A DNA stretch of 64,000 nt, taken from contig JAQMRL010000014.1 of the NCBI GenBank assembly GCA_035578175.1, forward strand, positions 11,570,274 through 11,634,273, in the 5' to 3' direction. The notes beneath the pieces are model-generated. The model made no database searches. It was not told the origin of the DNA and saw only the letters and a program-made list of their open reading frames with translations. Source of the stretch: Catonia carolina (Eukaryota > Arthropoda > Insecta > Hemiptera > Achilidae). Positions 54,779 to 64,000 of the stretch are shown piece after piece; position 1 is the first letter of the stretch, and every line of letters begins with the position of its first letter. The position numbers were made by a program, and so were the translations under genes.

Positions 54779-55205
54779 TACTCAATCCCATAAATATAAA
54801 AAAAATAATCATCATAGATCTAAATTTTGACTTGCTCATTCAAGCTTTTTTCGCTCTCGGTGAAGTTCGGCTCTTCCAGTGCATGGATTGGCACTTCGTT
54901 TCCAGATCATAAGTAAAAAACCACGTCTCATCACCTGTTATTAAAATTTGGGTCATTTTCAATCGCGTACAAAGTGTCAGTACAAACATTTCTCCGAGCT
55001 TTATTTCAAACATTTTTAAACGGCATGTGTCCTGAAGGAGCTGACAAAAGATGACTTCCAGCACTGTTTCCAACAATGGAAAATTCACATGGAGCATTCT
55101 AGGCATAGAGAAGGAGTGTATATTAAAGGTGACAATAAGTGATTATGTATAAAATTAAAATTAAATTTTTTACGTCAGTCTCGTTATTTAATAGCCATAC
55201 TTCGT
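54779..55205. mobile_element. Rearranged mariner derivative, copy M4
   Basis: Left part (54779 to about 55020) is inverted mariner coding sequence reaching farther toward the N-terminus than M1-M3 (LITGDETWFFTYDLETKCQS). It then joins the + strand 3' end at GGCATGTGTCCTGAAGGAGC (55021-55205), ending with the TIR GCCATACTTCGTA. The inverted junction differs from that of M1-M3. The left TIR is lost. Confidence 0.75.
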
Positions 55206-55251
55206 ATGTATACTTTTTACCTGAAATCCATAACAAGGTTGCTATCATTAA

Positions 55252-55400
55252 AAAAAAAAAACATTTTTTACCACGAGAGCACAGCCTTCCAGAATTTCAG
55301 CGAAAATGTCACCCTTACTCTATTTTGTGGAGGATAAAAAATTTAGTAAACGAGGCGATTGTAGCATAAATCTTACGAGCTGTTTTTAAGAAAATCACTA
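55252..55400 (-). repeat. Rep-B internal fragment
   Basis: Matches the GAATTTCAGC / TTTAGTAAACGAGGCGATT part of Rep-B; joined directly to another Rep-B copy. Confidence 0.6.
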
Positions 55401-55404
55401 AAAA

Positions 55405-56098
55405 GTTAAAAAATCTGGTGTGAAACACTCGCACAACTTTCTCTTGGCAATGCAAATAATGAACAATATACAACCTAACAATAATAATAAAACATTAGAA
55501 ATAAACAAAAAAACTAACCTCAAAAAATATAACCTTATTTTAATCATGAGTGAATGATACAAATAAAAATCAACCTCAGTTTAGCTTAAAAATACGGAAA
55601 ATCACTCTTTTACGCTAAATTAGGCTTTGTTGAGAAAAATGCTTAAAACAAAAGAACTTGTAGATCTTTTAATTTCCTATAAATTTGATTATATACACTT
55701 TTGTCGTAAAGAGCCTACTAAGGCTGAAATCTTAAAAACTGATTTTTTACAGATTTTTATATAAAAAAAACAGAAACTCATTCAATTACCGCTAAACTAA
55801 GCGTTATACAAAAAATGTTTGAAATAAAAGTTGTAGGATAGTTGTAGTAATGAACTACTACTTCCGGTTAACCGATTTTGATGAAAATGTTCATGTCGGG
55901 TCTGGTAGTTTCAAGTTTGTAAAATGTTCCATTCTTGAGATACTCCTTTTCACACACACAGACCAATTGCTAAAAACATTTTTTTTTGGGTTCAGGGGTT
56001 CTGAAAACACGAATCCGGTGAAAACTCGATTTCAAAAAATCGACATGAAAACGATACTTTCCTTCCTATATATTCACATCGGCAAGAGAAAGTAAAAA
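55405..56098 (-). repeat. Rep-B repeat, internally deleted
   Basis: Both ends are present (CTGGTGTGAAACACTCGCAC, and GGCAAGAGAAAGTAAAAACT), but about 250 bp is missing near 55840. Confidence 0.7.
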
Positions 56099-56151
56099 CT
56101 TGCAAACAAAACAAATTCTATAAGAATTTTATTATACAATGCAATACTGAC

Positions 56152-56316
56152 CATCACTAGTGGCATCTTTAGCTGGAGTTTTGGCAAAAGGATTAGCTAA
56201 CTTTGGTGGATTCAAAACGAATGGATTACTCCTCGGTGGAGTATCCGTAGAAGAACTGCCACTACTACCAGGAGTTGCCGCAAGTTGAGATGGTCGTAAT
56301 ACAGGTTTATGTAAAA
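56152..56316 (-). CDS. RanBP3: RanBP3-like exon C
   Basis: 165 nt, phase 1 to phase 1: VLHKPVLRPSQLAATPGSSG, STDTPPRSNPFVLNPPKLAN and PFAKTPAKDATSD, then G|GTCAGT. VL-KPVLRPSQL matches the SVLRPAVLQ block of vertebrate RanBP3. The repeated NPF-L-PPKLANPF elements are FxFG-like in flavour. Confidence 0.9.
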
Positions 56317-56504
56317 CTGAAAACAAAGAATAACAAAACATGATAACACTTTTCACAAATGTATTAAATTAGAAATGGTACAATCAATTACACACTGAAT
56401 AGAAATCATCGTTGAGATTCAATTTAAAATTTTACCAAGATCACAGCACTAAAATCGTTAACTTCAGTGGAAGATACAGAATCAACTATCGTTTGTTGTT
56501 AAAA

Positions 56505-57412
56505 AAATCTGGTGTGAAACACTCACACAACTCTCTCTTGCCAATGCAAATAATTAACAATATACCAAACATTAGTAATAAAACATTAGAAATAAACAAA
56601 AAAACTAACCTCAACAAACATAACCTAATTTTAATCATGAGTGAAAGACGCAAAATGAAAATTTACCTCAATGTGGCTTAAAAATACGGATAATCACTCT
56701 TTCACGCTAAACTAAGCTCTGTAGAGAAAAAAGCTGTAAATAAAAGTTGTAGATCTTTTAATTTTCTATAAACTCGATTATATACACTTTTGTCAAAAAA
56801 TGCATACGAAGGCCGAAATTTTAAAAAAAATCAATTTTTCACAAGTTTTCGTGAGAAAAACAGAAAATTGCTAATTACTGCTAAACTAAGCATTATACAA
56901 AAAAATGTTTTAAATAGAAGTTGTAGAATTTTAAATTCTCTACATTTTTACGCAATAATACATATTAAAGCCGTAATCTTAAAAAAACACTTTTTTTACG
57001 TAAAAACAGCCTCACCAAGAATTTCAACAGACATGGTGCCTACCCTATCTTGTAGAGAATAAAAAATTTAGTAAACCAGGGATTTAAAAAAAAATCGGAC
57101 CAGTTTTTGAAAAAATCGAAAAAAGTGAAATATTACACGAATAAACTACTACTTCCAGTAGACCGATTTTAATGAAAATGTTCGTGTCGGGTCCGGTAGT
57201 GGTATGTAACTTAAGTTTCAAGTTTCAAGTTCGTACGATGTTCCGTTCTTGAGATATTTAAATACACACACAGACCAATCGCTAAAAACATGTTTTTTGG
57301 GTTCAGGGGGTCTGAAAACGTGTAGATCCGGTGAAAACTCGATTTCTAAAAATCGACATGAAAACAATACTTTCCTTCCTATATATTCATATAGGCAAGA
57401 GAAAGTAAAAAA
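56505..57412 (-). repeat. Rep-B interspersed repeat, full length
   Basis: From CTGGTGTGAAACACTCACAC to GGCAAGAGAAAGTAAAAAAC. The open frames on both strands here are repeat translations. Confidence 0.75.
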
Positions 57413-57690
57413 CTGTAACATTGTAAAACTGTCGGGGGGCTATTATAAAAATTGTCATCTAGATGATTTTAATGTGTTTGAAACACAATTTCAGTGGTGT
57501 TTTACACATTTTTGAAAATACATAACTTTTTTCACTGTAAAATATCAAAAATTAAATTTTTATTGTACTTTCCTCTTATACAGGTAGACACTCTGTAAAA
57601 ATATTAAATTTTTATCTCATGTCCCACCAGAGATATTGTGCTTCAAACTTTGCAAAAATTGAAAATTTTCAATTTTCTACCTACCTACAT
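57413..57690. other. Intron sequence, no feature
   Basis: AT-rich, leading into the GC-rich block. Confidence 0.35.
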
Positions 57691-58265
57691 AGCGCCTGCA
57701 GACGATCCCACTACCTGCCTGATGTGCAGAGACTACAGTGCCTCCCCTCCATCTTGAAGTGGATTCAGCGAGGGGAATTTATTAAGTGAGATCCCTGGCC
57801 CGCGAGAGACACTCTTTACACAACTCGCAAGCGGAGAAGAACAAGAAAGAAGAGCTCAAGACGGAAGAAGAGCCCAGCCGAGACCGGACGCACCATCCCT
57901 GGTCTACGCTACCGGGGGCAGACATTACATTCCCACATCAGTCAGCCTTCGCCGGCCCAGAGAGAGTCGCCTCGGCCGCACTATCGGCAGACGGCCGACA
58001 CCGATCCGACACTGTGGGGCTCTGGGGGCCACCACTATTTCGCCGTAGTGGGGACCCAACTACCGCTGAGGGAAGGCTAGGCCTGAACCTGGTAGCCAAG
58101 CCATCACTCTTCAGGCTTCGCTTCCACCACGCCGGCTCGCCGCTTCCGACCACCAATAACGGCCCTTTTCAGGGCCACCAACACAATTAAACAGCCCTTT
58201 TTTAGAGCCACCAATTTTCCAAACAAGGTTTTGCCACATGTCGTCGGCCCCAGTTGGCAACAATA
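57690..58265 (+). mobile_element. GC-rich LTR-like block with histone-type stem-loop
   Basis: A block of ~570 bp far richer in GC than its surroundings. It contains AGGCTTCGCTTCCACCACGC and, at 58161-58176, the stem-loop GGCCCTTTTCAGGGCC followed by ACCA, which fits the histone mRNA 3' stem-loop. A degenerate second one (GCCCTTTTTTAGAGCCACCA) follows at 58194. After GGCCCCA (58248) comes TTGGCAACAA, which could be a primer-binding-site-like start. The best guess is a solo LTR or LTR fragment of a retrotransposon. The 134-residue open frame (57786-58190) is Arg/Pro/Gly-rich and has no recognised domain. Confidence 0.5.
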
Positions 58266-59280
58266 TGTAATTGTAATTAAAAAATCAAGTGTGGCATACC
58301 ACTCCTTCATAAAACAAGGCTCTAAAAAGTGACATTCGGTAAATTCCGTTGCCAAACTTTAAAGAACATTTTAAGGCTTCTTATGCTGAGAAACAAAATT
58401 AAAGAGGAGGAAATGCAGAATAAAATGTTCTTTGTTCCAGTATTCTAGGATTATCAACATTTACAACACTTTTTTTATAATTTATGCAAAGTTGCGCGTT
58501 TTTATCAAAATTTGGCAATAAATATATTTTTTTTTTTTTTTAGTCTGGTATTATAAATAAATGTCTAGCAAAAAATCTGATACAAGTAACGCCCTCGTTT
58601 ACCACACTATACGGCTATTCAAGCCTTATCGAGTCAAGTGAATATGGATTCTGAAGTAAAATGCAGGCGGAAAAAATTTCTCTCTTTGAGCTGATGTCAT
58701 TTACCCATTCCTACAGTTATTTATATGACATAAATGCTATTATATGAAAGCACAGAATTTTGTGAACATGTGCATGTAGAAAAAAATTATAAAAGATATT
58801 ATTAGAACATTTTAGTTCTATTGTGAAGAATGTCTGAAAATAGGGTATTTTAAGAAATTTAAAGCATTTATTCCATTTTACAGGTCATATCAACCAGTAT
58901 TTTAAGGTAATTCAACCGGTTTTGCTATAATAGCAACATTGAACAATTTATGTACCTTTACCATTCAAGCTTTCAAATGCAGTTATAACTATATTTTTAA
59001 ATGAAATACGATCTTTACACGGTTTTCTTCAAAAAAAAAAAACCGGAATTGAGTGGTATCCAAACATTCACAAATCAACAGAAAATTTTCCACTAACTTA
59101 ATTAAGTTTCTAAATAGCTTACTTTCTTCCTCATACATTTAGCTATTATTTAACTATGTTTACTGGTGTGCGTGTACATTGACCTTCACTTTTACACAAA
59201 CTGTTGAGTACTGACACACTCGTCATCTAACAACCGTATATAGGCTAACCGGCTTCTAAGGGTTAAATTAGTACAGATTA
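58266..59280. other. Intron sequence, no gene recognised
   Basis: AT-rich intron. Near 59260, AAGGGTTAA looks like the right end of another TTAA-flanked element, but no left end was established. Confidence 0.35.
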
Positions 59281-59290
59281 TATTACAGAC

Positions 59291-59530
59291 CTGGTGAACG
59301 ATTTATAACAGGCCATGGAGAACTTGACAGGTTTGACTTAGCAAATAAATTCCTCGGAAAACTATTTGAAGATGAAGATGACGACGATGAACACGAAGAA
59401 AACACAGGACTACATATCGAAGTAGAGCCAAACAGAGACGATGACGCAGCACCGCTCCCACTACTACTACCACCACCACCACCCCACATCGACGGTCGTA
59501 ACGGTGAAGATGTATGATTTAATTTAGTAT
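59291..59530 (-). CDS. RanBP3: RanBP3-like exon B, Ser/Gly-rich
   Basis: 240 nt, phase 1 to phase 1: DTKLNHTSSPLRPSMWGGGG, then SSSGSGAASSSLFGSTS, a Ser run, and RNLFAKSNLSSSPWPVINRS before G|GTCTGT. Low complexity (poly-Gly, poly-Ser) is typical of the disordered N-terminal half of RanBP3. LFGS and NLFAKS are FG-like. Acceptor TTTTTTTTACAG. Confidence 0.85.
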
Positions 59531-59578
59531 CTGTAAAAAAAATTTACAATTAGTAAAATTAACACGTTGATGCCTTAA

Positions 59579-60579
59579 CCCTTACATACCTAAATGTCCA
59601 ATAACACTAATTCGTCATCATCTTTCTTTAAACTCAATTATCTCCACAACTATTAATGAATAGTTAGAATATAACCGTTAGAATATAATGATATTCTAAC
59701 GGGTTTAGTTTTACTAGATAGAGACTTTTTTCTTCTTTCATTTGATGTATCTTGTATATTTGTACCATAAAAATTGACGACGTGGTGTTATGCGAAATAA
59801 ATATATTTTTTTTTAACAGCCAGAACTAAAATTTGAACGTTTTTATCCATAACTTTTCAACAAAAAAATCTATTTGTTTGGGAATGACATCATCAGTTAG
59901 CTTGAAATGTAACAATCGAAATCAATAAATTAAAAGTGCCGGCGACAAATTTTATGACCCTAAAATCTAACAAAGAAGGTTAACACTACTCGTCTCGTCT
60001 ATCCCTTGGTTAAACCTTACAATTAGCGTCAAAATAAACGATAAAATATTTTGATTTATGCTATCCTGTTTAGAAAAGGATAATACACAAAGCAACATGC
60101 GTAAAAGAGATAGAACTTGCACAGAAGAAGAGTAAATAAAAATTGAAAAGACACCACATTATTTTGAGGTGATTTTTTCACCATTTTTTTCATCCAGCAC
60201 GTTACTTTGTTGAACAAAAAATGTGATATCTTTTGAATGCGTCTATCAATTTGCAATAACTAAACGTTGTTTTTTTTGCAATGAATTGCTTTAATTAAGT
60301 ATATATAGCTAAACATATGTTTTAGTATTTTTTACTGATTTTGTGACACTTTTTTGAACGTTAAGTGATATTACTAAAAGAAAACATTTTTTCTTAAATT
60401 TCAATTTTTATTCTGGTCGTAAATGAAAACGGAAAAATTTGGTTAAACGTTGTTCTAATACCAAATTCTTTATAAATAAATAGAAATTTTTAGAAATGAA
60501 ACTGAATGAAATAAAAGAGTTTTTATTAGCCACAAAATGACAGTCCACGTGATCGTTAAAAATCTCCGTTCTCGTCGGG
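59579..60579. mobile_element. TTAA-flanked repeat, copy 2 of a pair
   Basis: TTAA at 59575-59578 and 60580-60583. 1,001 bp, colinear with 47003-47984 at high similarity, starting CCCTTACATACC and ending GTTCTCGTCGGG. No transposase; piggyBac-type insertion by its TSD. Confidence 0.78.
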
Positions 60580-60788
60580 TTAAGGCGCCAAATTGAGTTT
60601 CTTACCAGGGCCAACTGACGCCTTAAGACATCAGATATTCTACCAGGCATTCAGATCAATTCTACAACCACTACAGTGAAGATCGTCTTTCGTTACCTAC
60701 TACCAGGAATTTTTGAACGGATTTTTAAAGTGTTATCAATTCGGACTTACGAGTACGGTGTAGCTACATCATTACGATAAAACAATTA

Positions 60789-62121
60789 CGAGGGTCATCC
60801 GGAAAGTAGTACCCGTTTGTGAAATAAAGACACAGAAGTAAATATTAACAAATGTAAACATTTTTATTGAAAAGAGCATACCTTAAACTACTTCTCCACA
60901 TAATCTCCAAGCAAATTTAAGCATTTGTCATAACGTGTAACGAGTTTTTGTATTCCAGCATCATATTCCTCCGCCGCCAGCCGATCGAAATACGTAGTCA
61001 CACCTTCTTTAAGTTCTTCATCGCTGTCAAATCTTTTTCCCGCCAAAAACTCTTTAAGTTTTGTAAAGAGATGAAAATCTGAAGGGGCCAAGTCCGGGCT
61101 ATACGGTGGATGGTCGAAAATTTCCCAATTGAATTGCTGCAGAAGTTGTTGTGTTATCCCCGCTGCATGAGGCCTGGCATTGTCATGGAGGAGAATGACG
61201 CCATCAGACAATAGACCTCTCCGTCGATTTTGAATTGCCCGCCGTAATTTCTTTAATGTTTCACAATACGCATTAGCGTTAATAGTGTCTCCACGGGCCA
61301 TAAAATCAATAAGCAGTATACCACGTCGATCCCAGAAAATGGTTGCCATAAGTTTCCTGGTGGACAGAACAGTCTTGAATTTTTTTGGTTTCTTTGGTGA
61401 ATGAGGATGATGCCACTCCATTGACTGTCGTTTACTCTCAGGTGAAGCATAACAAACCCACGTTTCATCACCAGTAACTATGCGATTCAAGAACGCGTCT
61501 GCTTCATCAGAATAACGTTCCAAAAATGTTAATGCAGCAGCCATACGCTTGGTTTTGTGCTCATCTGTAAGCATGCGAGGGACCCACCTTGCGCAAATTT
61601 TTGAATAATGCAGATGGTCTTTGACAATTTCATGAAGAATTGTGCGAGAAACATTAGGAAATGTTCACAGATGTCATCAATTGTAATGCGCCGATCGTGC
61701 CTCACGAATTCGTCTACTGACCTCAGCAGTTGATCTGTAATGACAGATGGTCTCCCTGAACGCTCATCGTCGTGTGTGTTCCCCCTCCCCAAGTTAAAAT
61801 TACGACACCAGCGCCGAACAGATGACTCATCCATCACATCGTCTCCATACACTTCCTTTAATTGGCGATGAATATCACAAGGTCGAACGTTTCTTGCATT
61901 GAGAAATTTTATTACAGCCCTCACTTCACAACTGGCGGCGTTCTCAATTTTTTTAAACATTATGAACGGTCACAGAAACAAGACAGGCAATGCTAGCGTC
62001 GCGGAACTTGCAACAGAGAAGGCAGACAAGCCACTGAAGCGATCTGACCTTGACCGGCGGCTGCTCGCCTCGTCAGCGCCTCATGCTGCGGAAACGGGTA
62101 CTACTTTCCGGATGGCCCTCG
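60789..62121 (-). mobile_element. Nearly intact mariner transposon
   Basis: 1,333 bp with TIRs CGAGGGTCATCCGGAAAGTA and CGAGGGCCATCCGGAAAGTA (right, inverted), one mismatch in about 30 bp, and TA on both sides. It contains one transposase gene on the - strand with a single frameshift. The high TIR identity and single lesion suggest a relatively recent insertion into the intron between exons A and B of the RanBP3-like gene. Confidence 0.92.
60888..61960 (-). pseudogene. Mariner transposase with one frameshift
   Basis: The cut-and-paste enzyme of the element. The first frame (61960-61529) has MFKKIENAASCEVRAVIKFL and the helix-turn-helix region DESSVRRWCRNFN, then RITIDDICEHF. After EHF the frame shifts, near 61660, consistent with loss of one base in TTTCC. 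The second frame (61574-60888) runs MLTDEHKTKRMAAALTFLER to GDYVEK. Catalytic residues are present: TGDETWV, LHDNARPH and PYSPDLAPSDFHLF, with 34 residues between the second and third Asp (D34D). Apart from the frameshift no stop was seen. A strain without the shift would encode about 350 residues, the usual mariner length. Confidence 0.92.
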
Positions 62122-62123
62122 TA

Positions 62124-62454
62124 TATCGTTTATTCTACAATTTTTTCCGCTCCTAATGCCTTCATTTTACCAAGAAAAGGTAAAGACAATACATTTTTAC
62201 ATAAAAAAAAACAAAACATTAATATGGATTTTGCTGCTATGATGCTAACTAGTAAATTAAATAATTATAAATAGTTTAATTATCGCTCAAAAGTAATATC
62301 TGTTACTCGAGAACTCGCAATTTCTGTGTACTGTAATTCTTATGAACTGTACTTGTACAATAATAAATCTGAAATTGAAATACATATTTCAATTTTATAT
62401 AATATGGCTGTTGAACATCCTATATGGTGTCGTCGACGTATTGTTCGAATTGTT
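62124..62454. other. Intron sequence, no feature
   Basis: AT-rich, leading into the tandem array. Confidence 0.35.
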
Positions 62455-63180
62455 GCCGATCGGACAGTAGAAATAAAAGCAACATCATGTATAAGTACAT
62501 TCACAAGAAAATGTATTGCCTATCGAACAGTAGAATATACAAAAGCAACATCATGTAAAGGTACATTCACAAGAAAATGTATTCCTATCGGACAGTAGAA
62601 TATATAAAAGCAACATCATGTAAGAGTACATTCACATGAAAATGTACTGCCGATCGGACAGTAGAAATATATAAAAGCAACATCATGTAAAGGTACATTC
62701 ACAAGAAAATGTATCACCTATCGGACAGTAGAATATATAAAAGCAACATCATGTAACAGTACATTCACATGAAAATGTACTGCCGATCGAACAGTAGAAA
62801 TATATAAAAGCAACATCATGTAAAGGTACATTCACAAGAAAATGTATCACCTATCGGACAGTAGAATATATAAAAGCAACATCATGTAAGAGTACATTCA
62901 CATGAAAATGAATTGCCGATCGGACAGTAGAAATATATAAAAGCAACATCATGTAAAGGTACATTCACAAGAAAATGTATTCCTATCGGACAGTAGAAAT
63001 ATATAAAAGCAATATCATGTAAGAGTACATTCACATGAAAATGTACTGCCTATCGGACAGTAGAATATAAAAAAGCTACATCATTTAAGAGTACTTTCAC
63101 ATGAAAATATATTATCGGACAGTAGAAATATATAAAAGCAACATCATGTAAGAGTATATTCACATGAAAATGTTTTAGTG
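62455..63180. repeat. Tandem array of about 66-bp units
   Basis: About eleven units of 61-67 bp, each starting near CGGACAGTAGAA (62461, 62524, 62589, 62655, 62722, 62788, 62855, 62921, 62987, 63054, 63115). Each has ATATAAAAGCAACATCATGT and an inverted repeat GTACATTCACATGAAAATGT. Neighbouring units tend to alternate AAAGGTACATTCACAAG with AAGAGTACATTCACATG, a two-unit higher-order pattern. The open frame at 62326-62598 runs through the first units only. Confidence 0.9.
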
Positions 63181-63422
63181 AGAGAGATTTGGTTGATACT
63201 ACAAAAGGTCTCTCCAGTTATAAGATTTGTGATATCAATCGTATTAAGGGCGATGCCAATAAAAAACTTCAGAACAAAAAACCGCTCTTGATTGATGCAG
63301 AACCCGTTTCATGAGTCGGAAGAATTTTTTGCATGTCAAACAGCAATGGTCAGTTGCATTTTTTCACAATAACCTCACTATCTCACTCTATTTATAATAA
63401 TCATAAGAAAAATATAACAGAC
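63181..63422. other. Intron sequence, no feature
   Basis: Short unique-looking stretch between the array and exon A; includes the exon A donor flank. Confidence 0.35.
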
Positions 63423-63668
63423 CTTCATCTTTAGTAAAAGATATAGATGGACAAGAAGAAGAAGAAGAAGCTGGAACAGCTATCCCTTTTATCGCAGGTG
63501 TTTCAGAATTCTTATCAGAAGTATCACATTTAACGTCATTATCTATGATATTTTTAGACACAGCTTTGTCACTTTCCGCATTCTTCAAATTTTCTTCTTT
63601 TTCAATATCAGTTTTTGAAGATGCCTCGCTACCTTCCTTAGTACCATTTTCATTGGTTGATTTATTAT
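63423..63668 (-). CDS. RanBP3: RanBP3-like exon A (most 5' exon seen)
   Basis: 246 nt, entering with two bases of a split codon (most likely GAT, Asp) and leaving in phase 1. It reads NKSTNENGTKEGSEASSKTD, then a Lys/Asp/Glu-rich stretch, IKGIAVPASSSSSCPSISFT and KDEG before G|GTCTGT. It is disordered and charged and not conserved enough to assign alone. It is included because its donor phase and type match exon B and its acceptor (TTTTTTAATAG) is good. The start codon lies beyond the window. Confidence 0.75.
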
Positions 63669-63775
63669 CTATTAAAAAAGGAAAATATAACAAAAATTTA
63701 TAAAATATATCATAAATTTATTAAAAGTTTTGTAAAACACTCACGCGACTTACAGCTATCAATCGTCACGGTGCA

Positions 63776-63835
63776 CTTTCAATTTATTAACCATCAAAAT
63801 ACACTGGTACCCACTGTTTAGTATTCAAATCCGTA
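63776..63835 (-). repeat. SINE S1 internal fragment
   Basis: AACCATCAAAATACACTGGT and TTTAGTATTCAAATCCGTAT match the S1 body. Confidence 0.55.
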
Positions 63836-63837
63836 TA

Positions 63838-64000
63838 TGAGGTGTACCTATTAAATAACAAGACTGATGTAAAAATTTTATTTTTATTTTAAACATAATC
63901 ACTTATTGTCACCTTCAGTGTACACTCGTTCTCTATCCTTACAACGCTCCATGGGAATTTTACATTGTTGGAAACAGTGCTGGAAGTCATCTTCTATCAG
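63838..64000. mobile_element. Mariner derivative M5, cut by window end
   Basis: Starts TGAGGTGTACCTATTAAATA after TA, with the same left end as M1-M3, through GGAAACAGTGCTGGAAGTCA. Whether it has the palindromic form cannot be seen. Confidence 0.7.

Larger units (their letters stand above)
35522..63668 (-). other. RanBP3: RanBP3-like gene locus, 11 exons visible
   Basis: Ran-binding protein 3 is a nuclear cofactor that binds CRM1/exportin-1 and Ran and helps load export cargo. Eleven exons with AG/GT boundaries join without a frame conflict into about 579 residues, ending at TGA (35522-35524). Order: Ser/Lys-rich N-terminal regions, VLHKPVLRPSQL, a CKRMKSG basic patch, an FVFGQN motif (exon E), an acidic/basic linker, and a Ran-binding domain over the last four exons. 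The vertebrate protein is about 570 residues, so only the first exon or exons are likely missing beyond base 64000. Introns are full of transposable elements, yet every coding exon is open. Confidence 0.93.

Noticed and set aside
58161..58176. End of a histone gene
   Set aside because: No histone coding sequence is found upstream on either strand; only the stem-loop is present.
57786..58190. 134-residue protein gene
   Set aside because: Compositionally driven open frame in a GC-rich repeat-like block; no domain and no supporting splice or start context.
60600..60680. Possible extra RanBP3-like exon (GRISDVLRRQLAL, then GTAAGA) on the - strand
   Set aside because: The donor looks good, but no acceptor in the right phase was found, and exons A and B already join in phase.
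62455..63180. CRISPR-like array
   Set aside because: Units are near-identical along their whole length with no unique spacers, and the genome is eukaryotic; it is a satellite-type tandem repeat.

Overview
The window looks like an AT-rich, repeat-saturated insect nuclear genome. Transposon types and general feel suggest a hemipteran, but no marker in the window proves this. Two host genes are recognisable. One is the last two exons of an ELOVL-type very-long-chain fatty acid elongase on the + strand (1929-6874), with its upstream exons before the window. The other is nearly all of a RanBP3-like Ran-binding nuclear export cofactor on the - strand (63668 down to 35522), with eleven phase-compatible exons and its 5' end beyond base 64000. 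Everything else is introns, intergenic DNA and transposable elements.

Layout. 1-7.1 kb: ELOVL exons, with a rearranged mariner and two families of interspersed repeats (called Rep-A and Rep-B here) in the intron. 7.1-35.5 kb: intergenic, with no host gene recognised. It holds LINE fragments, tRNA-derived SINEs, pogo/Tigger-like, TTAA-flanked (piggyBac-type) and other TIR elements. It also holds an apparently intact two-ORF Jockey-type LINE (19985-24449) inside a decayed DNA transposon, a fold-back element (25219-25985), and a three-level nest of mariner, Harbinger-like element and Helitron (30124-32545). 35.5-63.7 kb: the RanBP3-like gene. Its introns contain four copies or part-copies of a mariner-derived palindromic element or its relatives, a 1,012-bp fold-back with 444-bp arms, many Rep-B copies, nested SINEs, a nearly intact mariner with one frameshift (60789-62121), a GC-rich LTR-like block carrying a histone-type 3' stem-loop, and a 66-bp tandem array with a two-unit alternation. 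The last 160 bases begin another copy of the palindromic mariner derivative.

The two host genes are unrelated in function: lipid elongation in the ER, and Ran-dependent nuclear export. They appear to converge across about 28 kb of repeats. The most interesting material is structural. A mariner derivative carries two inverted copies of its own 3' end, and it recurs with the same internal breakpoint, so the rearranged form itself appears to have spread. Very long near-perfect hairpins sit in introns, and several repeats end within tens of bases of splice sites.

All calls come from reading the sequence and its translations. No database search was run, and repeat boundaries without a stated TSD are approximate.
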